NCBI RefSeq assembly: GCF_000413855.1
Contig: NZ_ATGG01000027.1
Span: forward strand, 1 to 64,000
Source: Acinetobacter gyllenbergii CIP 110306 = MTCC 11365
Lineage (GTDB): Bacteria > Pseudomonadota > Gammaproteobacteria > Pseudomonadales > Moraxellaceae
Direction: 5' to 3'
Length of the DNA: 64,000 bases
The notes below the pieces were generated by a model that searched no databases, was not told where the DNA came from, and worked only from the letters and a program-made list of their open reading frames with translations. The position numbers were made by a program, and so were the translations under genes. Positions 1 to 8,392 of this stretch are shown piece after piece (positions within the stretch are counted from its first letter, which is position 1; the number at the start of each line of letters is the position of its first letter).

Positions 1-2408
1 CAGTCAAAGCAGGCGATACGGTTGATATCGGAACGGTGCAAGGTGAAGAGAACCTCACTGTCAGCAAAGATGGCAACACGATTCAATACGGCTTAAACCG
101 TGACTTGAAAGTGGATAGCGTCATGGCAGGCGATACCCTCATCAATACCGATGGCATCACCATCAGCAATGGCCCAAGTATCACCAAAACAGGGATTGAT
201 GCTGCAGGTAATCCAATCACGAATGTCGCAGATGGCACAGCCTCAAGTGATGCCGTCAATAAAGGGCAATTGGATCGTGCCGCTGCTGTTGCCAAAACTG
301 AGGTTGAAGCAGGCAAGAATATGACGGTTGAAAGCCGCACAGGTGCAGATGGTCAGACCATTTATGAAGTGGCGACTGCGGATAATGTTGCATTTGATTC
401 GGTTCAAGTCGGTGATGTCACGATTGATGGCGCGACAGGAAAAATCAGTGGTGTTGCAGATGGAACGGTTGCCGCAGGTTCAAGTGAAGCAATCAATGGT
501 GGTCAACTGCATGGTGTTGCAGACAGTGTTAGAAACTCCATTGGTGGTGAAACGATATTGAATCCAAATGGCTCAGTGACCACCAGCAATGTGGGGAATA
601 CGGGTGAAGCTAACATCCATGATGCGATTGACTCCGTACGTAAAAATGCAGTGACAGCAAAAACCACAGTGACCGAAGGTGACAATATTGTCGTAACTGA
701 ATCAACCAATGCCGATGGCAGTACCAACTATGACGTTGCCACTGCAAAAGATGTGAAATTTGATCGTGTCACTGCAACGGATGCGGACGGCAACGAAACT
801 GTTCTAAATGCAACAGGTACTCAAGTTAAAGATGCTGAGGGCAATCAAGCCGAGTATGCCGCCAAAGGTATCTCCCTGAAAGATCAGCTTGGGAATGGCA
901 CTGTCATCAATCAAGCTGGGATTGGTTTTGTCGATGCAACTGGCAATAACATTGGGCCAAGTATCAGTGCTGCTGGTATTGATGCTGGCAATACCGTGAT
1001 TCGTGGCGTTGCAGCAGGACGTATTGCAACTGATTCACAAGATGCGATTAATGGCAGCCAGTTAAAAGGTGTTGCGGATAGTGTTGCAGGAGCGATTGGT
1101 GGTAATACCACGGTGAATCCTGATGGCAGCATTAGCACAAGCAACATTGGCGGAACTGGTCAAGATAACATCAATGATGCAATTGGTGCTGTAGGTAAAG
1201 CGGCTCAAGCAGCAAAAACCACGGTAAGTAAAGCAGCTGGCGATGAAAATGTCACAGTGACCAGCCGTCAAAATGCAGATGGCAGTACGGATTATGAAGT
1301 TGGCTTATCGAAGGACGTTAAAGTCGATAGCGTGACTGCGGGTGATACGGTGCTCAATGATGATGGTCTACGTATCGCAGGCGGTCCAAGTGTGACGAAA
1401 GCAGGCATTGATGCAGGTGATAACAAAGTTACGGGTGTCGCCGATGGTACGGTTGCGGCAGGCTCGAAAGATGCAGTGAATGGTGGCCAATTACATGGTG
1501 TTGCTGACAGCGTGAAAAACGTGGTTGGTGGTAATGCCACCGTGAATCCAGACGGTTCAATTACCACCAGTAATGTGGGCGGTACGGGTGAAAACAACAT
1601 TGATGATGCGATCAACTCAGTTCGAGGTGCGGCTGCTGCAGCCAAATCAACGGTCAGCAATAAAGATGGCAATATTTTAGTCACGCCAACCACCAAAGCT
1701 GATGGCAGTAAGGACTTTGAGGTGGGTCTAGCCAAAGACATTCAGGTTGATAGTGTGGCTGCTGCAAATCAAGTCAATGTGGGTGGTGCTGGAGGTACAA
1801 CTATTGCAGCAGATGGTGTTCGTATCACGGGAGGACCAAGCATCACCAAAGGAGGGGTGAATGCTGGAAATCAGAAAGTTACAGCTGTGGCTGACGGTGC
1901 AATTGCAGCAGATTCAAAAGATGCAATTAACGGTAGCCAATTGCATCAATCTTATGAAAATGTGGGCAAGGCCTTAGGTGGCGGAGCAGGCTATGATCCA
2001 AGTACTGGTTGGACCGCACCGAGTTATGAGGTCGGCGGTAATACACATAACAATGTGGGAGATGCACTTAATGCTTTAAACAATGCAGATCAGGCCTTGG
2101 GTGATCGAATCACCAATCTTGGAGATCAAATGCAACAGGCATTCTACGATACCAATCAACGGATTGATGATGTCAAAAAAATGGCCAATGCTGGGGTTGC
2201 AGCAGCGATGGCATTGGAAACCGCGCCGTATATTTCAGGTAAATATACTTATGCGGTTGGGGCTGCTTATCATGGTGGTGAAAATGCAGTGGGCCTCACA
2301 CTTCGTAAAACCGCAGATAATGGGCGTTGGTCGCTGACAACAGGTGTGGCAGCAGCTTCACAGGGTGATCCAAGTTTCCGTGTCGGTCTAAGCGGCGTAT
2401 TTGATTGA
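1..2408 (+). CDS. ata: Ata-type trimeric autotransporter adhesin, 3' part
   Basis: Surface adhesin of the YadA/Ata class (type Vc secretion): the C-terminus trimerises to a 12-strand outer-membrane barrel and exports a fibrous stalk that binds host matrix or surfaces. The reading frame is open through the left window edge, so the N-terminal signal peptide and head are missing. About 800 residues are visible. They hold at least five neck-type repeats of the form VADGT-AAGSKDAVNGGQLH, encoded near 222-275, 451-531, 1005-1089, 1434-1515 and 1886-1950, each followed by a GG/NPDGS/TSN linker and a short helical stalk. The last 70 or so residues are the YadA anchor: they begin near ALETAPYISGKYTYAVG and end in the terminal aromatic F of GVFD plus one residue. 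The GTG near base 36 is an internal codon and not the real start. A terminator-like hairpin follows at 2419-2447 and a tpgA-like gene starts 63 bp downstream. Family assignment is secure; the exact allele cannot be named without the 5' half. Confidence 0.93.
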   Translation, partial: VKAGDTVDIGTVQGEENLTVSKDGNTIQYGLNRDLKVDSVMAGDTLINTDGITISNGPSITKTGIDAAGNPITNVADGTASSDAVNKGQLDRAAAVAKTEVEAGKNMTVESRTGADGQTIYEVATADNVAFDSVQVGDVTIDGATGKISGVADGTVAAGSSEAINGGQLHGVADSVRNSIGGETILNPNGSVTTSNVGNTGEANIHDAIDSVRKNAVTAKTTVTEGDNIVVTESTNADGSTNYDVATAKDVKFDRVTATDADGNETVLNATGTQVKDAEGNQAEYAAKGISLKDQLGNGTVINQAGIGFVDATGNNIGPSISAAGIDAGNTVIRGVAAGRIATDSQDAINGSQLKGVADSVAGAIGGNTTVNPDGSISTSNIGGTGQDNINDAIGAVGKAAQAAKTTVSKAAGDENVTVTSRQNADGSTDYEVGLSKDVKVDSVTAGDTVLNDDGLRIAGGPSVTKAGIDAGDNKVTGVADGTVAAGSKDAVNGGQLHGVADSVKNVVGGNATVNPDGSITTSNVGGTGENNIDDAINSVRGAAAAAKSTVSNKDGNILVTPTTKADGSKDFEVGLAKDIQVDSVAAANQVNVGGAGGTTIAADGVRITGGPSITKGGVNAGNQKVTAVADGAIAADSKDAINGSQLHQSYENVGKALGGGAGYDPSTGWTAPSYEVGGNTHNNVGDALNALNNADQALGDRITNLGDQMQQAFYDTNQRIDDVKKMANAGVAAAMALETAPYISGKYTYAVGAAYHGGENAVGLTLRKTADNGRWSLTTGVAAASQGDPSFRVGLSGVFD

Positions 2409-2418
2409 TTTGAATTCA

Positions 2419-2447
2419 GGGGGAACCATCTCGGTTCTCCCTTTTTT
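2419..2447 (+). terminator. Terminator-like hairpin between ata and tpgA
   Basis: Stem GGGGGAACC (2419-2427) pairs with GGTTCTCCC (2433-2441), with one G-U pair and a 5-nt loop, followed by six T. It lies only 24 bp before the tpgA-like start, so tpgA is either transcribed by read-through or from its own weak promoter. Confidence 0.8.
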
Positions 2448-2471
2448 CAGCAGGATAAAGAGAGAATAAAA

Positions 2472-2861
2472 ATGAAGAAGCTACCAGTTTTCATCATCAC
2501 GACACTGTTTGCCGTTGTTGGGTCGAACCACGCCTATAGCAAGCAAGAGGTTGAACAGATACAGGACGTTACTTTTCCAGAAGTGGATAAGAGTTACCTG
2601 AAATTGGTTAAACGTTATGAGTTAAATGATGTTGCGCGTTTAGGTGTGGGGATGAATAAAGATCAGCTCCGCCACATTCTGGGAAATCCACATTTCAATG
2701 AAGGATTGATGCAGGTCAAAACATGGAACTATGTATTAGATATTCGCGTACCAAATACACAAGACTATAAACGCTGTCAGTTACGTATTGATTTTGATCA
2801 GAAATATAGAGCAGAACGCTTATCTTGGAAAGGTGATGCTTGTCAGAGTGGAATCGTTTAG
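2472..2861 (+). CDS. tpgA: TpgA-like BamE/SmpA-OmlA-domain periplasmic protein, short form
   Basis: A 129-aa secreted protein with an N-terminal signal peptide (residues 1 to about 23, cleavage near NHAYS) and a single SmpA/OmlA (BamE-like) fold: the segment with [18 protein letters not shown] and the following WNYVLDIR strands is typical. In Acinetobacter Tol5, TpgA is encoded beside the AtaA adhesin and has this domain followed by an OmpA-like peptidoglycan-binding domain; it anchors the trimer to the cell wall. Here the OmpA-like half is absent. The protein stops at 2859-2861, but another frame continues from 2848 for 25 codons to a stop at 2923-2925, just inside the next terminator. That may be a decayed remnant of the missing domain or chance. 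Role as adhesin partner is inferred from position and family. Confidence 0.75.
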   Translation: MKKLPVFIITTLFAVVGSNHAYSKQEVEQIQDVTFPEVDKSYLKLVKRYELNDVARLGVGMNKDQLRHILGNPHFNEGLMQVKTWNYVLDIRVPNTQDYKRCQLRIDFDQKYRAERLSWKGDACQSGIV

Positions 2862-2918
2862 CAATGAGCAGAGTCATTTTATTACCGATGAAGAAGCAGC
2901 ACATTCTAGTTTGAATTT

Positions 2919-2960
2919 AAATTAAACAAACAGGGCAAGAAAGACTTGTTTGTTTAATTT
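2919..2960 (+). terminator. Intrinsic terminator after tpgA
   Basis: A perfect 14-bp A/T-rich inverted repeat (2919-2932 with 2947-2960, loop 2933-2946) whose right arm ends in TTTAATTTT. It closes the ata-tpgA region. Confidence 0.65.
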
Positions 2961-3031
2961 TCCTAAAATGATTATTTATAGGATATAAAGTGTCAAAAAA
3001 ATAAGACCAAGGTTTGTTAAGCTCTTAAGAA

Positions 3032-3778
3032 TTGAAATATGAGATGGATCATATGTTTCATACTTTTTCACATTGTGAAAAAAATATCAGACTGCATATT
3101 ATTGAAGTCGGAAATAAAGATCTAAAGCATGCAGTCATTTTTTTTCTTTTAGATATAGATAAGTTTTTTTCTTTAATCAATAGTTTATCTTTGGACCATT
3201 TTCGCATTGTTTTAGTTTATCGCTGTGAAATATTAAATCAGGATTTTATCGGCCAAGATCTAATAGATGGATTTAAATGTTTAACAGATCGTCTAATGGT
3301 AGAGAATACACACTTTATATTTGAACCAAGCTTAGATGAATCCTATAAATATGCTTTATATAATAGTGACTTATTTGACTCGATAACGATTTCTAAGAAG
3401 TTCGATGAACTGTGTATGCAGGCATTCTTTGCATCTTGCCCACTTAAAAGCGAGGATAAGATAGATTTTATTGATAAAGTGAATATTCAAATTAGTAATA
3501 CTTTATCGGAAGGAGAGCCATATCTGGTTAAAGTCGCCAAAAAAATGCGCTTAACACCGAGGGTATTATCTAAAAGAATAAGAAATGAAGGCGAAGAGTT
3601 TAAATTATTAGTCAAACAAAAAAGGCACGAGAAAGCCTTGTTTTTATTAAAAAATGAAGATGTGAGTTTGTCTGATATTGCATATACATTGGGTTATACG
3701 GAGCACAGTGCTTTTACACGCGCATTTAGAGGCTGGGCTGGATGTTCACCTTGCCAGTTTAGAAAGTATTTAAAGTAA
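3032..3778 (+). CDS. AraC-family transcriptional regulator
   Basis: A 248-aa DNA-binding regulator. The C-terminal 85 residues hold the double helix-turn-helix of the AraC/XylS family: LVKVAKKMRLTPRVLSKRI forms the first HTH and DVSLSDIAYTLGYTEHSAFT with AFRGWAGCSPCQFRKYL the second, with the typical G-Y-x-E-x-S-A-F-x-R-A-F signature. The N-terminal 160 residues show no recognisable sensor motif and are rich in aromatic and acidic residues. The called start is a TTG; ATG codons at 3044 and 3053 are equally possible because no strong ribosome-binding site is seen. A LysR-type gene begins 21 bp downstream on the same strand, so the two are probably one transcript. Target genes are unknown; the adjacent adhesin is a candidate only by location. 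Confidence 0.85.
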   Translation: MKYEMDHMFHTFSHCEKNIRLHIIEVGNKDLKHAVIFFLLDIDKFFSLINSLSLDHFRIVLVYRCEILNQDFIGQDLIDGFKCLTDRLMVENTHFIFEPSLDESYKYALYNSDLFDSITISKKFDELCMQAFFASCPLKSEDKIDFIDKVNIQISNTLSEGEPYLVKVAKKMRLTPRVLSKRIRNEGEEFKLLVKQKRHEKALFLLKNEDVSLSDIAYTLGYTEHSAFTRAFRGWAGCSPCQFRKYLK

Positions 3779-3799
3779 TTCGATCTGAGGTATAAAGTT

Positions 3800-4684
3800 T
3801 TGGATATTAGGGATTTAAAAACTTTTATATATGTAGCTGATCATCAGTCTATTACCATCGCCTCTGAAAAATTAGGCGTGAATCAGTCAACTGTGACAAA
3901 ACGTATTTTTAATATGGAAGCGATTGTGAAAGGGGTTTTATTTAACCGGAGTACGCGACCTTTACAATTAACCCAATTAGGGAAAAAAGTTTATTTTAAA
4001 AGTTGTTTTATTTTAAAGCAGTTAGAGTCACTGAGAAACGTTCATAGTGAAGGTCATGAGGGAGTGAAAAGAAAGATTAAGATTGGTATCGCTCAGGCAT
4101 TGATTGACGATTTGTTAGATGCTGTGACGAATGAATCAAAAAAAATTAATCCGCATTATGAGATTGATATTTATAGCGGATGGGGTTGCAGCCTGATTCA
4201 ACAGGTCAATGATGGGGAAATTGACTTAGCCGCATTGATGATTCCATCAAATCTGAGTTTTAGCAGCAATATTTCTTTTTTAGAAGTCGGGACGCTACCC
4301 TTTGTGGTTGTTGCCAGAAAGGGTGAGGCTTATAAATATAGTAGCCTTGAAAAATGTAGTAAGAGAGGTTGGGTACTTCATCCTGAGAGCTGTTGTTTTA
4401 GAGAAAGTCTAGCCAAGCTTTTATATGAAAGAAAGTTAGGCTTTTATATCAATAAAGAGATTTTTGGATTAGAACTCCAGTTACAAAGTATCTTAAAAGG
4501 TGAGGGTCTGGGTGTTTATCCAAAGTCGTTCTTAGATAAATTTATGTTAGAGCATGAAGGATTAGAAGTCATTCAGTTAAATGATTTTCCTGTCCATTTA
4601 CATGTTGGTGTCGTCAAATCGCAACAGATGAGCATTGAAGAGAGCAATGCATTTATCGAGATTGTGAAAAATCATTATTTTTAG
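3800..4684 (+). CDS. LysR-family transcriptional regulator
   Basis: A 294-aa LysR-type regulator. The N-terminal winged HTH (residues 1-60) is clear: DLKTFIYVADHQSITIASEK then LGVNQSTVTKRIFNMEA and LFNRSTRPLQLTQLGK. Residues from about 90 form the periplasmic-binding-protein-like effector domain. The start is TTG at 3800, supported by a GAGG about ten bases upstream and by the normal DIRDLKTFIYV beginning of the family. It is co-directional with the AraC-type gene 21 bp upstream. Two regulators in tandem without an obvious structural gene is unusual; the effector is not predictable from sequence. Confidence 0.88.
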   Translation: MDIRDLKTFIYVADHQSITIASEKLGVNQSTVTKRIFNMEAIVKGVLFNRSTRPLQLTQLGKKVYFKSCFILKQLESLRNVHSEGHEGVKRKIKIGIAQALIDDLLDAVTNESKKINPHYEIDIYSGWGCSLIQQVNDGEIDLAALMIPSNLSFSSNISFLEVGTLPFVVVARKGEAYKYSSLEKCSKRGWVLHPESCCFRESLAKLLYERKLGFYINKEIFGLELQLQSILKGEGLGVYPKSFLDKFMLEHEGLEVIQLNDFPVHLHVGVVKSQQMSIEESNAFIEIVKNHYF

Positions 4685-4752
4685 TTGCCCAGCGTTGTAT
4701 TCGGAATAAAAAAATTTCTGAATGGCTCTAATTTTTGATGAATAAAAGTGCT

Positions 4753-4782
4753 AAAAGCCCTAATTTGATTAGGGCTTTTTTA
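4753..4782. terminator. Bidirectional terminator between LysR and PcaC-like genes
   Basis: A perfect 12-bp stem (AAAAGCCCTAAT, 4753-4764, pairing with 4768-4779) around a 3-nt loop with T runs on the plus side and A runs on the left, so it can serve both convergent genes. Confidence 0.9.
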
Positions 4783-4801
4783 TCTTGATTTTAATCACAG
4801 T

Positions 4802-5185
4802 TTATTGAGCTTGATATTCATTGATGACTTCAAGTGCCGCTCGGAAAGCCTCCTGTGTTGCAGGTGCGCCACAATATGGCAGGCTATGCAATAACACTTC
4901 TTGGATCTCCTCAACCGTTGCACCATTGTTCAATGCACCACGAATATGCCCCTTAAGTTCGGTAGGGCTTTTTAGGGCTGTTAAAAAGGCAATGGTCACC
5001 AGAGAACGGTATTTACGCGGTAATACACCTTCACGTTGCCATGTTGAACCCCAGGCATGTTCGTTGATCCAGTCTTGTAGAGGCTGCGTAAAAGGGACGG
5101 TATTGTCCTGTGCACGTTTGACAAAAGATTCTCCCATCACTTCAGTACGGACTTTTAAACCATTTTCATAATCTTGTTGTGACAT
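4802..5185 (-). CDS. Carboxymuconolactone decarboxylase family protein (PcaC-like)
   Basis: A 127-aa single-domain all-helical protein of the CMD/AhpD superfamily. The pattern GLKVRTEVMGESFVKRA, then HAWGSTWQREGVLPRKYRS and LKGHIRGALNNGATVEEIQE follows 4-carboxymuconolactone decarboxylase (PcaC) closely. PcaC makes beta-ketoadipate enol-lactone in protocatechuate breakdown. No other pca gene is nearby, so the native substrate here may differ. No CxxC peroxidase motif is seen, which argues against an AhpD-type role. It is a lone gene, convergent with the LysR gene and divergent from the MarR-GNAT gene; the 220-bp divergent region holds the latter's promoter. Confidence 0.85.
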   Translation of the reverse strand: MSQQDYENGLKVRTEVMGESFVKRAQDNTVPFTQPLQDWINEHAWGSTWQREGVLPRKYRSLVTIAFLTALKSPTELKGHIRGALNNGATVEEIQEVLLHSLPYCGAPATQEAFRAALEVINEYQAQ

Positions 5186-5347
5186 ATTTTTACTCTTTTA
5201 GCAGTGAGAAAAGATTGAATTGTTCCTTCAATATTTCTCATCCTAACGTAATCTTTGTATGAGCTAAAGCCATAGCGACTGACTATGATGTTCTCAACTA
5301 ATCAGAAGTTTCATTAGCGGTTTGAGATTTTTTATAGACGAGTTTTA

Positions 5348-5389
5348 TTGACAATTTAAGCCTTGGGAAATATGGTTGTATTATACAAC
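5348..5389 (+). promoter_or_regulatory. Promoter with overlapping MarR-type operator
   Basis: TTGACA (5348-5353), a 17-bp spacer, then TATGGT (5371-5376) make a near-consensus sigma70 promoter. The inverted repeat GTTGTAT-T-ATACAAC (5375-5389) overlaps the -10 box and transcription start. This is the usual size and form of a MarR-family operator, so the downstream MarR-GNAT gene is probably autorepressed. Confidence 0.75.
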
Positions 5390-5408
5390 TATATTTCAGG
5401 TGTTTTCC

Positions 5409-6362
5409 TTGAGCGTAGATGCATTATTGATTGAAAAAATTCGAGCCTCCTCTAGAACAATGGTTCGTGAATTAGGATTTATGCAAGCGACATTAGCTGC
5501 AACAGAATATTCTCCTTCAGCTGTGCATACTTTGCTCGAGTTAGATGTACAAGGGGGGGCTACTGCTGGACAACTTGTACATCTATTGGGCTTAGAGAAA
5601 TCAAGTGTAAGTCGAATGATTAGCAAATTAATTGATGCTGGAGAAATTAGAGAAGCTACGCGAGAAGAAGATAGTCGAGTAAAACAACTTTTTCTGAGCG
5701 CTAAAGGAAAGCAGACGGTCAATAAAATTCATCAGTATGGTCAGCAACAAGTGCAAATGGCCATGGAGCATTTGAGTACTTCCCAGCAACAACTCGTTGT
5801 ACAAGGGCTTACAACGTATGCACAAGCCTTGCAGATTTGCCGTAAGGGGCAAATTGAAGAGCTGAATAACTCCATTGAAATTGCTTCAGGTTATCGTTCT
5901 GGTGTTATCGGTCGTATTACTGAAATGCATGCAAGTTTTTATTCAAAGCATTCTGGCTTTGGTCAGTTTTTTGAAAGTCAGGTTGCAAAGGGTCTTGCAG
6001 AATTTACTAGCCGTCTAGATAAACCTTGTAATCAGATTTGGGTTGCACTCCAAAATGGTAAAATTGTTGGTTCAGTGGCTGTGGATGGAGAAGATCTGAA
6101 AAATGGTGAAGCTCATCTACGCTGGTTTATTTTAGATGAGGCTTATCGAGGGAGTGGGATTGGACGTAAATTGCTTGAGCAGGCGATTACTTTCTGCGAT
6201 GAACAGCGATTTCCAGCAATCCAATTATGGACATTTAAGGGGTTGGATGCAGCACGTAAACTTTATGAGTCTTTTGCTTTTACATTAAAAAATGAAGAGG
6301 AAGGGACCCAATGGGGAAGTGTTGTCACCGAACAGCAATTTACTCGTTTCATCTCAAATTAA
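5409..6362 (+). CDS. MarR-type regulator fused to GNAT acetyltransferase
   Basis: A bifunctional protein. Residues about 1-145 form a MarR winged-helix domain: TAGQLVHLLGLEKSSVSRMI is the recognition helix and REATREEDSRVKQLFLSAKG the wing. Residues about 155-317 form a GNAT N-acetyltransferase; the acetyl-CoA loop is visible in DEAYRGSGIGRKLLEQAI. Such fusions are known in many bacteria. Their acetyl acceptor is usually unknown. A longer frame begins at TTG 5376, but that codon sits inside the -10/operator, so it cannot be the start. TTG 5409 is preceded by CAGG eight bases upstream and gives the family-typical start; GTG 5400 is an alternative. Monocistronic and probably autoregulated through the 5375-5389 operator. 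Confidence 0.9.
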   Translation: MSVDALLIEKIRASSRTMVRELGFMQATLAATEYSPSAVHTLLELDVQGGATAGQLVHLLGLEKSSVSRMISKLIDAGEIREATREEDSRVKQLFLSAKGKQTVNKIHQYGQQQVQMAMEHLSTSQQQLVVQGLTTYAQALQICRKGQIEELNNSIEIASGYRSGVIGRITEMHASFYSKHSGFGQFFESQVAKGLAEFTSRLDKPCNQIWVALQNGKIVGSVAVDGEDLKNGEAHLRWFILDEAYRGSGIGRKLLEQAITFCDEQRFPAIQLWTFKGLDAARKLYESFAFTLKNEEEGTQWGSVVTEQQFTRFISN

Positions 6363-6438
6363 TATTCAAATGAGTTTTTATCAAAGATCTTCGTTGTAAA
6401 TTTAGCTTGCTCTATCTTCCCCAAAGAAGCATGACGGA

Positions 6439-6678
6439 TCAATCCTTTTTAATACAACTCGTCATATAGTTCACTGAGATATCTGGTGCTAGCCAAAAAT
6501 ATCCAGTGATCGGATTGTAGTGTAGGCCAATCGTATGGGTTTGGGTTAAACCCGCAGTTTCTGCAAAAGATCTGAGTTCATTGGGTCGAATATATTTGTT
6601 GAAATCATGAGTGCCTTTCGGCATTAATTTCAAAATATATTCACCTGCAAGAATGGTAAATAAATAGGATTTTGGATT
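6439..6678 (-). pseudogene. ubiG: ubiG 3'-end remnant
   Basis: The minus strand encodes the last 80 or so residues of UbiG, the SAM-dependent O-methyltransferase of ubiquinone synthesis. Readable family motifs are NPKSYLFTILAGEYILKLMP, PKGTHDFNKYIRPNEL, GLHYNPITGYFWL and SVNYM near the C-terminus. There is no start and no SAM-binding domain. Upstream of base 6678 the similarity ends and the plus strand becomes a metF-type remnant. Full UbiG is about 235-240 residues, so two thirds are missing. A complete ubiG is expected elsewhere in the genome. Family recognition is from memory of the motifs. Confidence 0.8.
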
Positions 6679-6679
6679 T

Positions 6680-7561
6680 GATCTAGATTGTCTTCAGCAT
6701 AGCCAATCCTTTATCTCTCAGAATTATAAACAATTTCCTTTAATTGCTTGCGTAATGCCACTGACTTTAAAACGCGCGCAATTTATGGTGAAAAATCAGA
6801 TCGCTGGACTGGTGATTGCTCCACATATTGTGGATGTTCTTGAGCGTGAGTATGCGGTGGATCCTGTTCAGGCGGAAGCAAATGTCTACGCGCGTTGTGC
6901 ATTGCAGATCCTGATCTGTAAACATCTCGGTTATGTTGGTGTGCATTTATCGGCTTGTCATAAGCCACAAGAACAACAGAAACTGGAACAGTTTTTAAAG
7001 CAATTTGAAAACTGGTCTTTAGAAGCTTGTGAAAAAGCCTGGAAAGACCTGTGGAAAATGGATTCAGGGCTTGAGCTTAAACCTGAGCTGTCCACTTTTT
7101 CAAAACCTGTTTCCCAGATGCAAATTCTTAAATATAAGAAAATGCATTTAATGCACCACATTTTTTTTGCTTCTCAGGCTGCCTTAGGCGTTGGACGTTT
7201 TATTTTTAAAGCCAATTTCTGGAATAAACCACGACCGCAGCATCTTTTATTGAAAATGGAACATTGGAGCAAACAACAGTTGGTGGGTTGCGAAAGCTGT
7301 GGTCACTGCCGACTGGATGACACGCTTTATATCTGCCCTGAAACCTGCCCCAAAGGTCTCGCCAATGGTCCATGTGGAGGCACAACCTTAGACCAATGTG
7401 AGTTTGGGGATCGTGAATGTATCCATTCAGTCAAAGCCAGACTGGCAAAAAGCGTAGATCAAACCGAGGTTTTAAGAAGCAAATTGATCCCAGCGATTTC
7501 AATTGAAACCCGCTATACCAGTTCATGGAAAAACTGGTTTAGCAATTCAGATCTCAACTGA
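6680..7561 (+). pseudogene. 5'-truncated metF-type methylenetetrahydrofolate reductase with MTHFR_C domain
   Basis: The frame is open from 6668 with no plausible start until ATG 6755, but coding-like sequence (HSQSFISQNYKQFPLIACVM) runs before that ATG, so the gene has lost its 5' end. What remains is the C-terminal part of the MetF TIM barrel (RAQFMVKNQIAGLVIAPHIV, then YARCALQILICKHLGYVGVH) plus a Cys-rich MTHFR_C zinc-binding domain (CESCGHCRLDDTLYICPETC, PKGLANGPCGG, CEFGDREC). The FAD-binding N-terminal half of the barrel, about 200 residues, is missing, so reductase activity is unlikely. The 268-aa product from ATG 6755 could still be made. It abuts the ubiG remnant at about 6679. Confidence 0.75.
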
Positions 7562-7577
7562 TTGGAGTCATTCGTAC

Positions 7578-8270
7578 TTATTGGTTGATCCATGCTGAAA
7601 TGACCTGAGCCAATTGTTCAGGCTGCTCAAGGGGGATCATATGTCCAGAATTTTCGATTACTGCTAATTTTGAATCACGAATTTTATGAGTAAGCTCCAG
7701 TGCTTCTTCTTTTGAGCGGAGTTGATCTTGGGCAGCAGAGATAATAAGTGTTGGGCAGCTTATTTTATTGATATCTCCACATTTTCTATTTAATAGAGAT
7801 TGCCTTACGAAAGCCTCATAACCAAGGTTGATCCCCATTTTTTGAATGCGGTTAATGAGCAGCTTATTTTGTGCATCCGCTGGATGGAGGGTTTTGGCGA
7901 TAGAAATTGAACTCAAACCATGAAATTTTTCTTTGGTGCTGAGTCGAATCGCGGTGAGCTTTTGTTGTTTTTGTTCTTCTGTGTCGGGTCGTAAAGATGA
8001 GGCAATAAGAATTAAGCTAGAAACTTTCTCTGGAAATTGTTCAGTTAAAGATCGGGCAATATAACCGCCTAATGAAAACCCGACGAGTATAAATTCCTTA
8101 GGCGCATCTTTTGCAATGTTCTGAGCAATTTCAGCAATTGTCTCGCCCTGTAATAAATTGGCTCTCCTGATATTCCATGTTTCCGGGAGCAGTGGAACAA
8201 GTTCATCCCAAAGAGATTCATCTAACATAAAGCCGGGAATGAGCACAATGGATATGCTTTTTTGATTCAT
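7578..8270 (-). CDS. Alpha/beta-fold hydrolase
   Basis: A 230-aa cytosolic alpha/beta hydrolase. It starts with SIVLIPGFMLDESLW (oxyanion-hole region), has the nucleophile elbow GFSLGG with Ser near residue 85, the acid in SAAQDQL and the catalytic His in ENSGHMIPLEQPE near the C-terminus. The size and layout match the BioH/esterase-like group; substrate is not predictable. Convergent with the metF remnant and separated from it by 16 bp. No signal peptide. Confidence 0.88.
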   Translation of the reverse strand: MNQKSISIVLIPGFMLDESLWDELVPLLPETWNIRRANLLQGETIAEIAQNIAKDAPKEFILVGFSLGGYIARSLTEQFPEKVSSLILIASSLRPDTEEQKQQKLTAIRLSTKEKFHGLSSISIAKTLHPADAQNKLLINRIQKMGINLGYEAFVRQSLLNRKCGDINKISCPTLIISAAQDQLRSKEEALELTHKIRDSKLAVIENSGHMIPLEQPEQLAQVISAWINQ

Positions 8271-8392
8271 TGGATTGAGAGGTCTTACTCATTTTATTCA
8301 GTATTACCTAAATCAATAGAGTGGGCAACTTGGAGAATGTTAGCTTAGGATAGGGTTGATTAGATGCTCCGCTTAGAGCGTTAGGTATCGGG

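Noticed and set aside
1292..1741. 149-aa minus-strand frame in the adhesin gene
   Set aside because: Antisense shadow of repeated Gly/Ala/Val-rich coding; no start signal.
5376..5408. Longer N-terminus for the MarR-GNAT protein
   Set aside because: The TTG at 5376 lies in the promoter -10 box and operator; a later start fits the family.
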